A program made the translations under genes and the position numbers. 64,000 nucleotides of DNA from Rhizopus arrhizus. Lineage: Eukaryota > Mucoromycota > Mucoromycetes > Mucorales > Rhizopodaceae. Shown one piece after another: positions 1 to 12,503 of this stretch. The notes under the pieces were generated by a model. That model ran no database searches and was not told where the DNA came from. It was given only the letters and a program-made list of their open reading frames with translations. The stretch covers positions 186,001 through 250,000 of the forward strand of contig JAKZZE010000040.1 of assembly GCA_024220505.1 (NCBI GenBank), written 5' to 3'. How positions within the stretch are numbered: position 1 is the first letter of the stretch; each line of letters starts with the position of its first letter.

Positions 1-124
1 CAACTTTTTTCCTTCTTTTTCATTTCTTTTTTAATTTTATGCTCAACCTTACTACAAAATCCAATTCAACTGTAATTTTTTTTTTTTTTCTTAAAAGATA
101 GTTTTAATTAACTTCTTTTATTAG

Positions 125-546
125 TTCCCTTCTACTCGTCGAGTCAGTTTCGATTTGACACATAACGTTGTTTACTTATTACCAACCTTTGAAGAATGTC
201 GAGACGCAGAAAAGAGAGTAAGACGTGAAGAATGGCAACGCAAAACGTTGAATGAAGACATGTTGAGCGAGGATATCATTGTAGAAATACAAGAAGAAAG
301 TTTTGCTGGCTCGAGAACTACACACTCTGTTGAAAGATCCCCTGCTACGGTCGAACTTAAAAGCTGTTTGAAGAAACCAGCCGCTATCGAATGTGAAGAA
401 AAGAAAAAGAAGCAATCTAAAAAGACGAATCAAAAGAAAAGAAAGAGAACGAGTATGAAATCTCATATGGATAAAGGTAAGACATTTTACTCTTTATTGC
501 CTTATCTTACCTATTTAAAATAGTGAGCATGATTTCTGTCCATTGA
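125..546 (+). CDS. 3' end of an unidentified gene, two exons visible
   Basis: The reading frame is open from 125 to a donor at 477 (GTAAGA). It resumes after the acceptor TAG at 521-523 and ends with TGA at 544-546. There is no ATG at the left edge of the open frame and an AG acceptor lies at 124 (another at 147), so this is an internal exon of a gene that starts further upstream or beyond the window. The protein part is about 115 residues, charged, with a lysine/arginine-rich stretch (KKKKQSKKTNQKKRKR) that could be a nuclear localisation signal. I do not recognise the family. The splice sites are inferred. Confidence 0.5.
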
Positions 547-1060
547 ATTTACAAACCAGAAACCTTCTTCCTACATTTTCCTGTGACATCCATCGGCACT
601 TGCCCTCGCTTCCTTTATTTTAGAAAAAAGAAGAAACGCAAAAAATGGCCTCCCCTCCTCTTGCAGTTGCAACTCTCAATTGCTTTTTTTTTTCCAACAG
701 CTTTTGTCACTCACACCTGAGTTTCTTAAAGTAGAATCTCATGGAAAAAATTAAATTAAACTCTATTTGATAACACAAAAAAGGAAAGTTTGATTCAGTA
801 ACCGATCTTCTCAGCTTACCTATGAGAATTAAACAGTTTTTGAATTTTTCTTTTTCTTTGGACAAATAAGAATTCAAAATCACTTTTTCTATCCTATTTC
901 AGACAAATAAAAAATCATAGTGCAAATTGAGAATATAAAAATTATTTTAATAAAAACGAAAAAAAAGAAAGAGCATGAGCGTAAAAACATAAAGTATAAG
1001 AAGCATGAAGTATAAAGTATAAAGCATAGCATATTCATATTATAATAAAAGAAGGGTAGA
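547..1060. other. intergenic, nothing recognised
   Basis: AT-rich sequence with several poly-T and poly-A tracts between the 3' end of the left gene and the relic on the minus strand. No open frame, RNA gene or repeat was recognised. Confidence 0.5.
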
Positions 1061-3613
1061 TTAGTTTAAAAGGGCGTTGCAAATGTTGAGATTTTTTAAA
1101 AGTAAAACACTTTCAAATTTGTTGGTATTGATGAAGCGAGAGGAATCTGAAGCTACTTGGTGCATATCCAGTGTACCGACAGGAATCAGGTCATTCATAT
1201 TTAGATTTTCTTGAGTTTCATTGCATAGAACTCTACCATAATCATACTTTTCTGCATCAATTTCATATTTTTTTACTGTTCCATTTTTTGTAATCATTCC
1301 AACAACAAATGTATTTTCAGAAATGTTTTTAAATACTCCAGAGAATCCAGCTTTAGGAGTTCCTTTTACATTTTCATAATTATTTTCTGCGAATTTGCGA
1401 GCCTTAAAAAAAAGGAACGAAAGGATTCATTTGCTTCGACACATTGTTGTATTTCGCTTCCATATCGCACTCGTTTGGAATTTTTGTTGGTCCAAGATCC
1501 ACCATCGATGATAAACTTTAGGATTTCTTGGCTTCCAAATCTAATTGTGACATCTCTAGAAGGTGGCCATCGGTTGGTATGAAATAGCTGTTCTCGGATG
1601 AACTTGTTGAACATCTCGCCTTTCTCTGTTTCAAACTGCAATGCACATCCAAAGCGTCGTATATCCTGGTGAATAGGATGAAGATACTGAACTTTTGGTT
1701 TAGTTGAGTAGGCGTTTTTGTTATGCGTGACAAATCAAACGCATATAAAGACGCTGCAAGTTCTTTAACTGATACTTCAATTGAGTTCACATAATCTTCA
1801 AACCCTGCTTCAATTTGGCAGACAAACAGTAAAGAGCACAGCTTACCCAACGCTTGCAGGGGCCGGTTTAGTTGAATAATGTCATTGACTGGATCTGTGA
1901 ACTCAGAAGCTGTGATACCAGGCAATACGTGAATTAGCTGCTTGAAATCGCCACCCACAAAAGACCCAACATACCTGAGTTGTCTCCTAAAGTTTTTAGT
2001 GTAGGAGGGGTTATACTCATTTTAAGTCTGCTTATCAAGCGATTCATTTTGTCTTCATTTGCTCTGCCGTCTAAGGTAATCTTCACCAAATGCTCTATTA
2101 AATATTTGGCCACACCGAGAGGCAAACAGTGTAACGCTTCAACAGGAGTATCTTGTGAAGGGTCAAAAGAATTTAGTAGGAGCAAATCTTGAGAACCAGT
2201 GTTTTTAAAACTCAAATCGCACGCATTCAGAGCTCCAGCTTCCAAAGCATCTACTATTTGAACGTTTTTACGACTGCAGTCTGAGGCAGCCAAGACGTAA
2301 TGATTTCTTGATCTATTATCGTACACGCAGTTTAAACTCTCTACAGTAATACCACTCTCAAGAAGGCTGCGGTGTTTTTTTTTTGGATGATTTGCAAACA
2401 TAACACTTTTGACAAAAGTACAAAGTAGTTTGTTGTTGAATACCACATATATCAGAGTGGGCCGGGTTATCAGCAGAAATAAACATCACAGGGGCTTTGA
2501 CCAGAAGAGTTTCATTGTGCTCACCAGAGAACATTGCTACGCGCTTTTCAAGAGCTTTCATGTCGGCAACCAGAGCAGAAATAAAATGCATAGCATTGAT
2601 ACCATCACTTTTCGGAGCGCAGCCTATGAACATTGTATTTTCTCTGCGGCCACGTTCCTCAAGAGGAAGGGAGGCGTACGTACCAGCTTTCATATGGAAT
2701 ATGCTGTTTCGAAGAGCCTCCAGAAGTGTCATCAGTAAAAAAAAAAAAATGATGGAGACAATTACAACCTTCAACTAGTTGTTATCAATCTTGTTGGATT
2801 TTTTAATTTTCGAATCACTGACTTGAAATAAAAGATTTCGCAAGTGGTTTGGAAGGGAAGCCATTGAACATTGAAAAGCAGTTATTAGAAGCAATCGATT
2901 GTTTATCCAGTACAACCCTCATTTCATCTTGCGGGACCATACTAAGTTCTGGTAATATCATATACCTGTCGTCCTTTTTTAGTGATTGATGGCCCATCCT
3001 ACTTTTTGCCTGTCTCAGACTTCATCATTGGATTTGCTGAAGGCATGGTGAAAGGTTTGTTGGCCTTGGTGCTTTCCACAGCCAAATCAACCATTTTGTT
3101 AACGCCATACAGCAAAGTTTTTAACTGGTTTCTTGATAAAAGACTCGAGTACCCATTAAAAAGGCACTTTATGATCATCGTCTGGGTGTTTCCAAAAGGA
3201 TTTCCACTGCTGATGTTTTGCTCCCAGTCATTGTCATTTAAATCAAGAATATTTTGACGATTGGCCATAATATTGTCGATGATTTCCCTTTCTTCATTTT
3301 CCTCATCCTTACTTTCATCACTGTACTCCAATATATTACCTTGTTCACTTTTTTCATCTTCTGATTCATACTCGGATATTGCGTCCCATGAAGCGCTGTA
3401 GTCCATATCATCAGGAGAGCTGACATGGTCGTCTGCAGTAGATGCTGTATATACCTGGATATCATCAGTATTAACACTGTGTTTATGTCGAATATGAGCT
3501 TTGAGTGCCGAGCGACTCATACACGATTTAGTACAGCCTGCATGATTACAACAATGTACTAATTGAAGGTTTATTTTTGCTTCCTTGAAAGGTCTTGGAT
3601 TTGTTTTTCCCAT
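1061..3613 (-). pseudogene. decayed C2H2 zinc-finger, transposase-like gene (Plavaka/tnp2-related?)
   Basis: A plausible start is the ATG at 3613 (MGKTNPRPF). Residues soon after form a C2H2 finger (CCNHAGCTKSCMSRSALKAH followed by IRHKH), then an acidic stretch. The frame then breaks near 3000, 2800, 2400, 1950 and 1600, and the pieces lie in different minus frames covering the whole span. One piece carries ISADNPAHSDICG followed by paired cysteines (CQKCYVC). This resembles the region of Plavaka/tnp2-type transposases where a D is followed by a CxxC pair, and the intact transposase at 37.4-40.4 kb has a comparable CDIPASRK...CNKC segment. Some breaks could be introns, but at least those near 3000 and 2400 look like frameshifts. 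The transposase assignment is inference from these short motifs. Confidence 0.45.
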
Positions 3614-4115
3614 TGTAAAATTGCAGTAAAAAAAAAAAGACTTGGAATATTTTTTAAAAAAATATATTTTATCTTCTTTTCTTTTTAAATTTTTGTGACC
3701 ACGTCTCATGTAACTGTAATTTAGATTTTTCAAAACAAAGAAAAGATAGTCCCAATTTATATTACCTTCAAGTAAAAGCAGCATGTTAATATTTGAATAT
3801 TGGGTCCATTATTAACTATCCACTGAGGATTGGGATATTGGAATAGAACAGTCTCATTTAAGAAATATAAAAGTTGATATCTCGCATCTACTCCTTCTTT
3901 ATGGCTTGTTGTCGCCCATTGTTTTGTATATCAAGGCACATGAATCAAGAATTCTCATAAAAAGATCCGTACAGTGAAGGGATATGAAAGAGTAAGCTAA
4001 ATAAAAAAGAGGAGAGGTTTCTGTGCATCAATAATATCATCAAAAAACAAGGGACGACGACAATAACAGTAGCGTCGCCTCCAACGATGATATAAAAAAG
4101 AATACACACACATAA

Positions 4116-4321
4116 TTGAATAAGAGTGCGTATTCAAAAGTTGGGGCTTCAGGCAAAAAATGTAACCAAAGCACAAGTATGAAAGATGTCAAAAGGTTAG
4201 CAAAAAGCCCTTTAAGGAATAATACTCCAAGTGATCCAAATGTCAAGTGTTCTAGCTGTAAACAAACTGATCACAAAAGCTCAAGATCGCCATTATGCGC
4301 AAATCATGTTTCTAACAAAAT

Positions 4322-4357
<36 letters not shown>

Positions 4358-4624
4358 GCGAATCTTGATGGAAATTACAAAACCTTTACCAAAAGATGGC
4401 CTCTGGATCGACATGTTCGCACTTGTATCAAGCAAAGAACAATAGCTGCTTCAGCAGATGTAAGAAACATAACCATCAGAATTCAAATAGTTGTCAATTA
4501 CTACATACTGGTCCATTTAAACCACAAGAAGAAAGCCCATCTTGCGTCTTTAAACAAAATTCCTGGTATTCGATGGATCAGCCTGTGAATAGGAAGCGAG
4601 CGACAGATAGCAATGCTCTTCCAT
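4116..4624 (+). pseudogene. fragment of a repetitive Mucorales-type protein, frameshifted
   Basis: The first part encodes a small cysteine/histidine motif (CSSCKQTDHKSSRSPLC, C-x2-C-x4-H-x7-C). A run of about 30 T residues at 4322-4353 follows and may be the tail of an intron. After it the frame reads TFTKRWPLDRHVRTC...VRNITIRIQIVVNYYI, then shifts to the frame with KQNSWYSMDQPVN. From memory, this order of a cysteine motif and a VRN...NYYI block recurs in hypothetical, probably transposon-associated proteins of Mucorales; I cannot verify it here. There is no start ATG and the frame changes at least once, so I treat it as a relic. Confidence 0.35.
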
Positions 4625-6172
4625 GAGATATATTAAGAATATGAGATACATTTAGAGCGGATACAAAAAGTAATAATAATGCGATGTATAACAAGACTAT
4701 TGTCTGTGGAGTTAGTCGATGTCTTACTGAAACATGTATAAAATTATCAACATCCTATTAAAACAATTTAGTATAAAACTTTGAATAAAGATGGATGAAA
4801 TATTCAAATTATACTCTTGAAAATCAATGTGTGGTAAGTTCATGATGATAGTATTGTCTATGTATACTACTGCGTATCCATTCGAACTTTGCTCACATTG
4901 TAATCTATATCCTATCATATGTTGTATTCATCATAATCAAAAAAAAAAAAAAGTTATAAGGACATAGGAAATATATCTAAAATGTTTTGTTACTAATCTA
5001 TCTGTGGTTATAGCCTAGAGTAGCCAGATGACACAAACTTATCAAAAGAACAAAATTAATAATAAAAAACGCATGTGAATCTTTATATAATACTGTACAA
5101 GACAAATTGACTTGAAGGACATTATCGAGATCACACGAAAAATTCTTGCAATCTATGGCACATGTATTAACTCAATACAATAGTGATTACATTAATCATC
5201 GACCCTGTGATGTAAGAAGATAGCTACTCTCTCGTATTTTCTCGCTATTACCATACTAACATGAATGCGAATCGTCCTGCAGCATTTATGAGAAGATTCT
5301 TACCGAGAGGGTATAACCATCAACTACAAGTGTTCTACAGAGCCTTTAATTTTTAAAAATTAAAATAAAACAGGTAAAATATACCAAAATGATGTTCAAC
5401 ATACTTTGTTTACAAGCCAAATCAAAACCAACATGAGCAGATAATGATTTGGTTTTCATCGTTTCGTCCGGGTCTGATAAAAAATAAGTGGAAGCTAAAA
5501 ATTTCCTTCCAGGACTAAGGGTAAAAATGTTTAGGTAGACAAGGGTGAAGGACTAGCGAGAGAAAGTGGGAAGTCATTCAAGGAGTTTATATCCAAGACA
5601 AGGTGGCGGTGAAGGCGGAAATTTTTCATGGCATAGATAGTTGAGTTCATGGAGGATGGCTCTGACAGTAAGCTATCGAAGGAAGGCCTGCATCACTTGT
5701 AATCACTCTACTCTTTGATGAGTTTTAAAAATTGATAGCAAGAAATAGTAGTCTGAGTTGATATTTCTAGTGACGGTTTATACAACACAAAAATTTTTTT
5801 TTCTATTCAAGGATAAAAAGGCTTCAAAACAAATCCTTACCTTTTCCTGTTCTTTCAAACAATGGTTTATTAATGGTAAGTTATCTTTTATACATTTTTT
5901 TTTTCTCTTTGTTCGCCCTGATGAAAGAATGTTCATGCACCACGCAGAATTGTCTTTTGATGATATGAACCACCATAACCTGAGCGAAACTAAAGAAAAT
6001 AGCAATTTATAGAAATATTGTCTTATTAACTTGCATTTTATTAGGCCTTGTTTATCTTTTTCATTTTATATTTTTTCTAATAAATAATCATATGTTTTTT
6101 AAAGTCACATACAATTTTCCTTTTTACAAAAACTGAGATTATTATGTTTTTCAACCCCCCTTTTTTCGCATA
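4625..6172. other. intergenic, no convincing gene
   Basis: AT-rich. A short open frame at 5758-6012 has a possible internal donor (GTAAGT near 5876) but no recognisable protein features. The stretch at 5515-5545 contains an AAGGGTAAAAATG motif that recurs at about 17600, possibly an old shared repeat. Nothing else was recognised. Confidence 0.4.
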
Positions 6173-8093
6173 ATGTCTGATAAAATTTGGTTTACAGGAC
6201 CTGTTCATGAAGCTGTTTCTTTAGTAACTCAAAAGGATTACGTGTTTCTGGTGTATATTTATGGTTAAATATCGAGAATACGTAGAGTTGAAACAATAAA
6301 GCTTACAAACGTTGTAGATGATTCCGATAAAAGTAAAATTCTAAATGATACCTTTAATGATGAAGAAATTGCGCAATGCATTGAAAACCATGCCATCGCA
6401 TTACGTATGGAAAAAGATTCAGAGAACGCTACCTTGTTTGGTCAACTTTGTAAGTCAAATTATACGACATTATGTATACATTATTCTTACGACTCTACTA
6501 TAGATCCAATACAAACTGTTCCCATTTTGTATTTTATCAAACAAGGAACAATTAAAGACTTTGATACTGAGACTATTACAAAGCAAGGAATATTGGATAA
6601 AATAAAAGCTGTCTATAACTCGACACATTCTTTTGAACAGCAACACGCTACTTCAAGCACGAGTCAATATTCGCAAACCTCAAGTGCAATTAACGCTACA
6701 GTTGAAAACGATGTTACAACTGAAAGTAGTAATGCTGATGCTAGCAATGCTGAAGCCATAGCTGCCAAAAAGGCCGAGTAAGTATGCGCATAGAGCTTTA
6801 CTTTTTTTTTTCTTTTTTTTTTTTTGTTCAAGAGGTTAATAACAACAACAGATTACAAAAGCGCTTAGAAGAAGCGCGTAAACAGCGTGAAGAACGTGAA
6901 AGGATGGTAATTTTTTTTTTTTGTTCATAAATTATGAAAACTAAATAAACAAAACAGGAAACAAAAGAAAAAGAAATAAAACGCAGAAATGAAGCAAAGG
7001 TTATCCAAGAAGCACAACAGATGAAGAAAGACAAAGAAAATCAAATATATTTGGAAAAGATGAAGAAAGAACGAAAAGAAGCTGAAGAGCATAAACGAAA
7101 AGTACGTGAACAGATTGCAAGAGATCGTGAGGAGAAGATGGCTCAGAGAAAGGCAAATAAAGAACGACAAGAGCTTGCTGCTATTGCTTCATCTAGTAGC
7201 CAACGAGATAATGAAACGAGGTATATTAAATCATTTTTTTTCCTATTGCTATTATATGACTCATTGATATTCAAAATAGTACTACAAAAAGACAGGACTA
7301 TGAGTTTAGCAATTTAAATATTCGTTTATTGGATGGAACAAACCTTCGTCATCAATTTGAAGGTAATTTGACTATCATATGCCCTTTTTCTAGTAACTGA
7401 TAGTTGACCCAGCATCTGATACGTTGACCACTTTAAAGAACTGGATTCAGCAAGTAAGTAAACGTGTTTTGTTGAGAAAGCAAAAGTTAAAGTTTTTACT
7501 ACATATAGAACAGGACGGACAGTAACAAGAGCTATAAACTTTCATCACAATTCCCAACTCGCTTATTTACAGAAGCAGATGATCATACTACTCTTCGCGA
7601 TCTCGGCCTTTGTCCAAGTGCAACTATTATTATGAAACCTAATAATGTCTCGACATCAGGTTCATTAAATCAGCCTAACAACGGTCAACCAGGCCTGCTC
7701 AGTGCTGTGCAGTCAGGTTTTGATTATGTTTATGCCCTCCTCATAAGTCTCATCAATTTTTTTCATGGATTGTTGGAAGCTCTGTTTCCAAGAAATGGAT
7801 ATAACCCTATTCGACAGCCTACAGCAACGCAGCAAGAGCCATTTGTTCGTAACCATCGAGGCGGTCATCGACTAGGTAGTTCATCTTCCTCTGTTGACAG
7901 TGGGAAATCTACAGGAATAGCAGATAAAGGAAAAAAGTAAGTCAAAGAGACACGCATAACAAAAGCCTCACACTCAATTTATAGACGTAATGCATTTGCT
8001 ACTCGCGTAAGTACGATACATGATAAAGATGAATCTGATAGTGAAAATGAAAAGAGACCAACATACAACGGTAACTCTGTTAACCACGAATAA
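6173..8093 (+). CDS. UBXN4: UBX domain protein, UBXN4/erasin type
   Basis: Eight exons: 6173-6263, 6318-6777, 6852-6906, 6958-7220, 7280-7362, 7404-7453, 7509-7936, 7985-8093. They join in frame to 512 residues, close to animal UBXN4. The N-terminus (MSDKIWFTGPVHEAVSLVTQ...) matches the thioredoxin-like start of UBXN4. A basic/acidic coiled coil follows (about residues 185-290). The UBX domain runs from NIRLLDGTNLRHQFEVDPAS to LCPSATIIMKP. A hydrophobic stretch (FDYVYALLISLINFFHGLL) then fits the membrane hairpin of erasin. In the family the UBX domain binds Cdc48/p97 and the protein acts at the ER in ERAD. Exon borders all use GT-AG and keep frame, which supports the model strongly. It converges with the COQ11-type gene, 43 bases away. 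Confidence 0.88.
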
Positions 8094-8136
8094 AAAAAAA
8101 AAAAGCATGAGCTATAATTAAAATGAAATTTTTTTT

Positions 8137-9231
8137 TTATGAAAATTTATAACTTAATCTTTCTATATCCTCCACATCAAATATGCCATGTTCTGAGGCT
8201 TCGATAGAAGCAATAGCCGCTCTAGCTACCTGCTCTGTACCTAAAGGAGCTGTAGTTATTATTTTTCCACCTGGTAAACTTGCTATGTCCTTTTTAAAAG
8301 GTTTGGTAATGGCATTCACAAACTTCAATACATCTACAACAGGAGCAAGGGCAGGTCTACTTGTATTATACATTAAGCCTAGCATGGATAAGTAAATATT
8401 GAAGCAATCAAATTATGTATTTGTTTACCTGGTCGCAAAGCGATCGTTTTAAATTTTCCGGTTCTAAACAAATGCGTTTCAGCTTCTCTCTTTGTCGTAT
8501 AATAGCGAGGATCAATGAATGGTAACACTTGAGATGCAGATATATATACAAATGACTTTATTGAAGGTAGCTTTGCAACTTCATTAGCAACAGTGATAGC
8601 TATTATCAAATGCATAAACACAGAGTTAAAAAAAGACACGCTATTTGTTTTGTACCTGTATCTCTATTCATCATCTCATAGGTGGGTCTAGAGCCATTTT
8701 CGTATTTTGGATCAAGAGGATTACCATGATCATTCAGCAATAGTTGAGGCAACTTGTCTACTGCTTCACAAAGTGATGCAGATTGAGCAATATTTTTATA
8801 ATCTCTTTCCAACAGGATACCAACACTGTGAACCACATCCGTCACCCCCACCAATACGTTTTTATAACTATCAGGATCAAGTGAATTACCAGAAGCCCAC
8901 TGGACCTGCACTCGGGTTTAATATTTTCTCTTATAAATCTAGACAAGATTGCACTTTACCTTTTCAGCCCATTCAGGTTTTCCTCTTTGCTGAAAAATAG
9001 CTGGTTCTCCGTTACGACTTTATAGAAAAACAGTAAAGATCAAATCACTATTTTTTTTTTTTTATGTATACCTCAAACTGACAGTTTCCCAACCTTTTTG
9101 TGCAGCAATCTTACAAACGTTGAGTCCTATTGAAAGCGTTCAAAAAAGAATTATTTAAATTTAGCCTTAGGCTTACCAAGGAGTCCGGTGCCACCTACAA
9201 CAAGTAACTTTCTAGCAATTGGTTCGGCCAT
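8137..9231 (-). CDS. COQ11: COQ11-like mitochondrial NAD(P)-binding protein of coenzyme Q synthesis
   Basis: The minus-strand start is the ATG at 9231. The N-terminus carries the Rossmann glycine motif LLVVGGTGLLG. Later exons give VVHSVGILLE, a YEMMN motif, and SAS...TTKREAE as in extended/atypical short-chain dehydrogenases. These landmarks appear in the same order in yeast Coq11 (YLR290C). The gene has six exons with short GT-AG introns, and the frame is kept across all of them. In yeast the protein sits on the matrix side of the inner mitochondrial membrane with the CoQ synthome; its exact reaction is unsettled. The likely alternative is a related NDUFA9-type protein, but VVHSxGILLE plus YEMMN favours COQ11. 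It ends convergent with the UBX gene. Confidence 0.85.
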
Positions 9232-9512
9232 TGTGTTCTTTGTACTGTGACAATGTGAAAAAAAAAAAAAAAAAAAATGAAGAGGGGAAGGGGTCCTTTG
9301 AAAAAAGTCCGCTTGTCAGACTTGCATTAGGATAACCCTTTACAATTTAGAAAAGTGCTCAAATTTTTAGCTGTGTGGTTTGAGTTCACTCTTACAGCTT
9401 TACTTGAAAGCTTATCGCTCAAGCAGTTTTTGTATTCAGAAAAAGGTGTCATTTTGATGATATATAAGAACAATGAAGAAAGCTTTTTGTTTTATTTGTT
9501 ATGATCAACTAT

Positions 9513-12503
9513 TTACAATTCTACGTGTTTAGTAATGGGAATATCCTTTATCTCAGCTGGTGTATCATTATCCTCTGCTTCAGGATCCATTCCGAACACT
9601 GTCATTGGCCACTCATCATCTTCATCTTCATCGGCGCCTGCAACGAGTTCTGTACCATCTACTATGTCTGATTCTGGTTCTGGAATATCAGGTGCCTCTG
9701 TAGGCACGTCTTCTTCTTCATAAGTTGCTGTTTCAAAATCTTCTTCTTCTTCTTCTTCTTCAGTAGGCGTTGGCTTTGACCACTCCTCTTCGTCCTCCGT
9801 TTCTTCAATTGATGTCTCTATAACAGGCCAATCTTCATCTATTTCTTCCTCTGCTTCCTCAAGTTCTGCTGCTGCCTCTGGCCAATGTCCTTCTTCCTCT
9901 TCATTTGTTGGATCAACATAGACAGGAGATAGGCTCGAGTATTTATCACAGCCCCATACCCAAGTCTCCAAAAGTCTTGCATCTTCACACTTTTCAATAT
10001 CCCAAGATTCACCATAAGTAAGAGGAGCATACACAAAATATGTATAAATAATAACGACCACAAGTACAGTCAAGACCAAGGGCTTGGCCTTGATCAATCT
10101 GCGCGTGATCATGTCTAAACCAATACTCATGGTCAAGATAGAAAAATAAAGAGCTGGCATATAATGATGCAAAAAAAGTTGTCGTTCCATAAAATAGAAA
10201 GGCAAGTAATGTAAAGCCCAAGCAGCAGCAAAAAACCCAGCTGAGCGCTCATAAAATGATCGAAGACCTGAGAAATGATCATGAAAGCCTCGCTTATCTC
10301 GTAAAGCGAAGAAGCTCATGAGAATCACCAAATTGAACACGCTCACAGTCGAGGCCCAATAGATGAGAGGGTGGCCCAAAAGAAAGATTTGGCTCTTGTC
10401 GCCTGTCCAGAAGGAGATGCCTGATAAAAGGACAGGCCATGCGGACGGACGGGATTCATAGGGGTGGCGTTCAGTCAAACCTTGATTGACAGTCCACATT
10501 TTCTTTTGCAAATAGAGGAATTTTTCAAAAAAATTAGGTCGATGTTCAGAAATCTTGGGTATATTCTTTGGCACTATTAAAAAAATGAGTTGGTTTGCCT
10601 AAATAAATAAAAAGTATTTACATAAATCATTTGCATGTTCATCAATCATCCACATGGTTCTTTGCTTTTTTCCTTCAAACATACAAGACACTTCATGCTG
10701 ATTAAATCCCCAAGCGGGTAAACGCTCTAGGTTTGAATAAAGTCGACATAACTGATTAGGGTGATATAAACGGAACCGACTTGTACGTGCCTCAAGTAAT
10801 TGACCGTCATCTTCAATTTCAACTTTCCAAAAATCGTTTGAATCACCTTCATGATCAGGAAATCCATAACCGCTTTATAAAAACAGCATTATTACACAAA
10901 AATACTAAAGAAATCACTACTGTTTCTCTTTACCTGACTTCTTTATGATAGGTTGTTTCTGTAACAGGAGCAGGCTCATCATGACTGTGTAGCTTACGAG
11001 GTGCAGTCTCAACATGCTCAAGTCGAACAAGATCTCCATTACGTACATATTGTAATGGTGTCTTGTTATCATTTGCCATAAGGTCCTCAACTAACTTTTG
11101 CTCTGTCTCGTTTGCTTTTAGTATTCTCCACCAATTGTTATCATCTCTAAAAGGATAAAGTGTGATTTGCTGCTGCTGAGAGCCCTCTGGATAAAATGCT
11201 TTGTGAGAATGAAGGTACCCGTTGACACTATCGAGATGTCGTAAAGTGATTAGAGATCCATAAACAATAGCTACAAAAAAAAAAGATTAGCAATTGTGAG
11301 CATTGAAAGCCAATGATACTTTACGTAGGGGAACTTCCGCAGGCTGAAGACCCTTTAATTCATTTTGCATTTCGATTGTCATGAAAGTATCGCCGGCGCC
11401 TGGCTTTGTCAAGATGGCAAAGTGAATATAGAAAGTAGCCATGTATACAATAATGGGTACAATAAAGAGACCAAAGAAACGATAAATGAAATGAGAGGCA
11501 TACTGAGCCTACACGAATCCAATTTAGTTATTCCCTTACTCTTGTATCTGCTTGTTACCTTAGTGATATGAAGATTGCCCAATAATTGCCATAATTGCTT
11601 TATTGTAGATAAACCAATGGTTGCCATGGTAAATAAGCCAACCCATTTACTTGAAAAGCTACAGCCGATACCAATGCCAGTTAGCAGTAACCATGTCCAC
11701 CAACCTCCACTAAATGACCTATATCCAGGTTATAAGCATAAATTCCTCTTTCAATCCAAAACATTATGCTTGCCTTGCATTGTAAAATCGATTATAAGCA
11801 AATACAGTAAATGCAGTAAAAAATAAAAGCGTTGCATCTAGCAGGATCAAGCGATTGTTTGCAATCAGCCCATTTTCTATCTATTTGTTAACAAATATAA
11901 AAGAAAAATGAATTGTTTTTACCAAAACAGAGAGACAATGCAGCAATAAGGGCAGCCAAATTGGAATGTCCACAGTCTCTAATAGTCATATAAGCAATTG
12001 GTACAACGAGGGTACCAAAAAATGCACCAAGAGCACGCATTTGTACATAAGGCACATTTTCAGGATATTCCCTAATAGAAATACAATTAAATCATTGTTT
12101 GGTTATGTATGCTGTAACCCTTACATTCCAATAGAGGTAAAATCAAAGTCTCCATCAAATCCAGATAACCAACCAACAAAAGCAATCAATAATTTTGCCA
12201 ACTATACATATGTCAATCCAATTTTTTCTCTTCTGTTTTTTTTTTATTGTACTTTACTGGTGGATGAACATCAAAAAAGAAGCTTTGCTGGATATAATAA
12301 GCAGCGTATTTACCAAAATGAACTTCATCAAAACTAGCAAGTGTCAAAACGCAGAATAACACACATCAAAAGGTGACTTACACGACTTGTGAAGGAAAAG
12401 AAATATTTTTGAATCGAACAGGAATAGCTAAAATAAATAAACCAAGTGCAATCCAGCGATCGTACTGCTGATTAGACTTTTGTCTAATCTCATGTGAAGT
12501 CAT
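9513..12503 (-). CDS. PMT4: dolichyl-phosphate-mannose protein O-mannosyltransferase, PMT4/POMT1 type
   Basis: Start ATG at 12503, with about nine introns. The first exons encode a membrane segment, then [14 protein letters not shown] and FFFDVHPP, the conserved PMT loop with the catalytic acidic pair, then GFDGDFDF and [15 protein letters not shown]. The middle exons carry MIR repeats ([23 protein letters not shown]), which resemble human POMT1. The last exon has the conserved [19 protein letters not shown] and more membrane segments. The enzyme transfers mannose from dolichol phosphate to Ser/Thr in the ER lumen. Unusual: after the last membrane helix there are roughly 150 residues rich in Glu/Asp (runs such as [16 protein letters not shown]) ending in ITKHVEL. 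The subfamily call rests on the MIR region; PMT1 is the alternative. Confidence 0.88.

Noticed and set aside
5758..6012. 84-codon open frame with a possible splice donor
   Set aside because: No recognisable protein features, low-complexity Phe/Lys stretches and no supporting exons around it.
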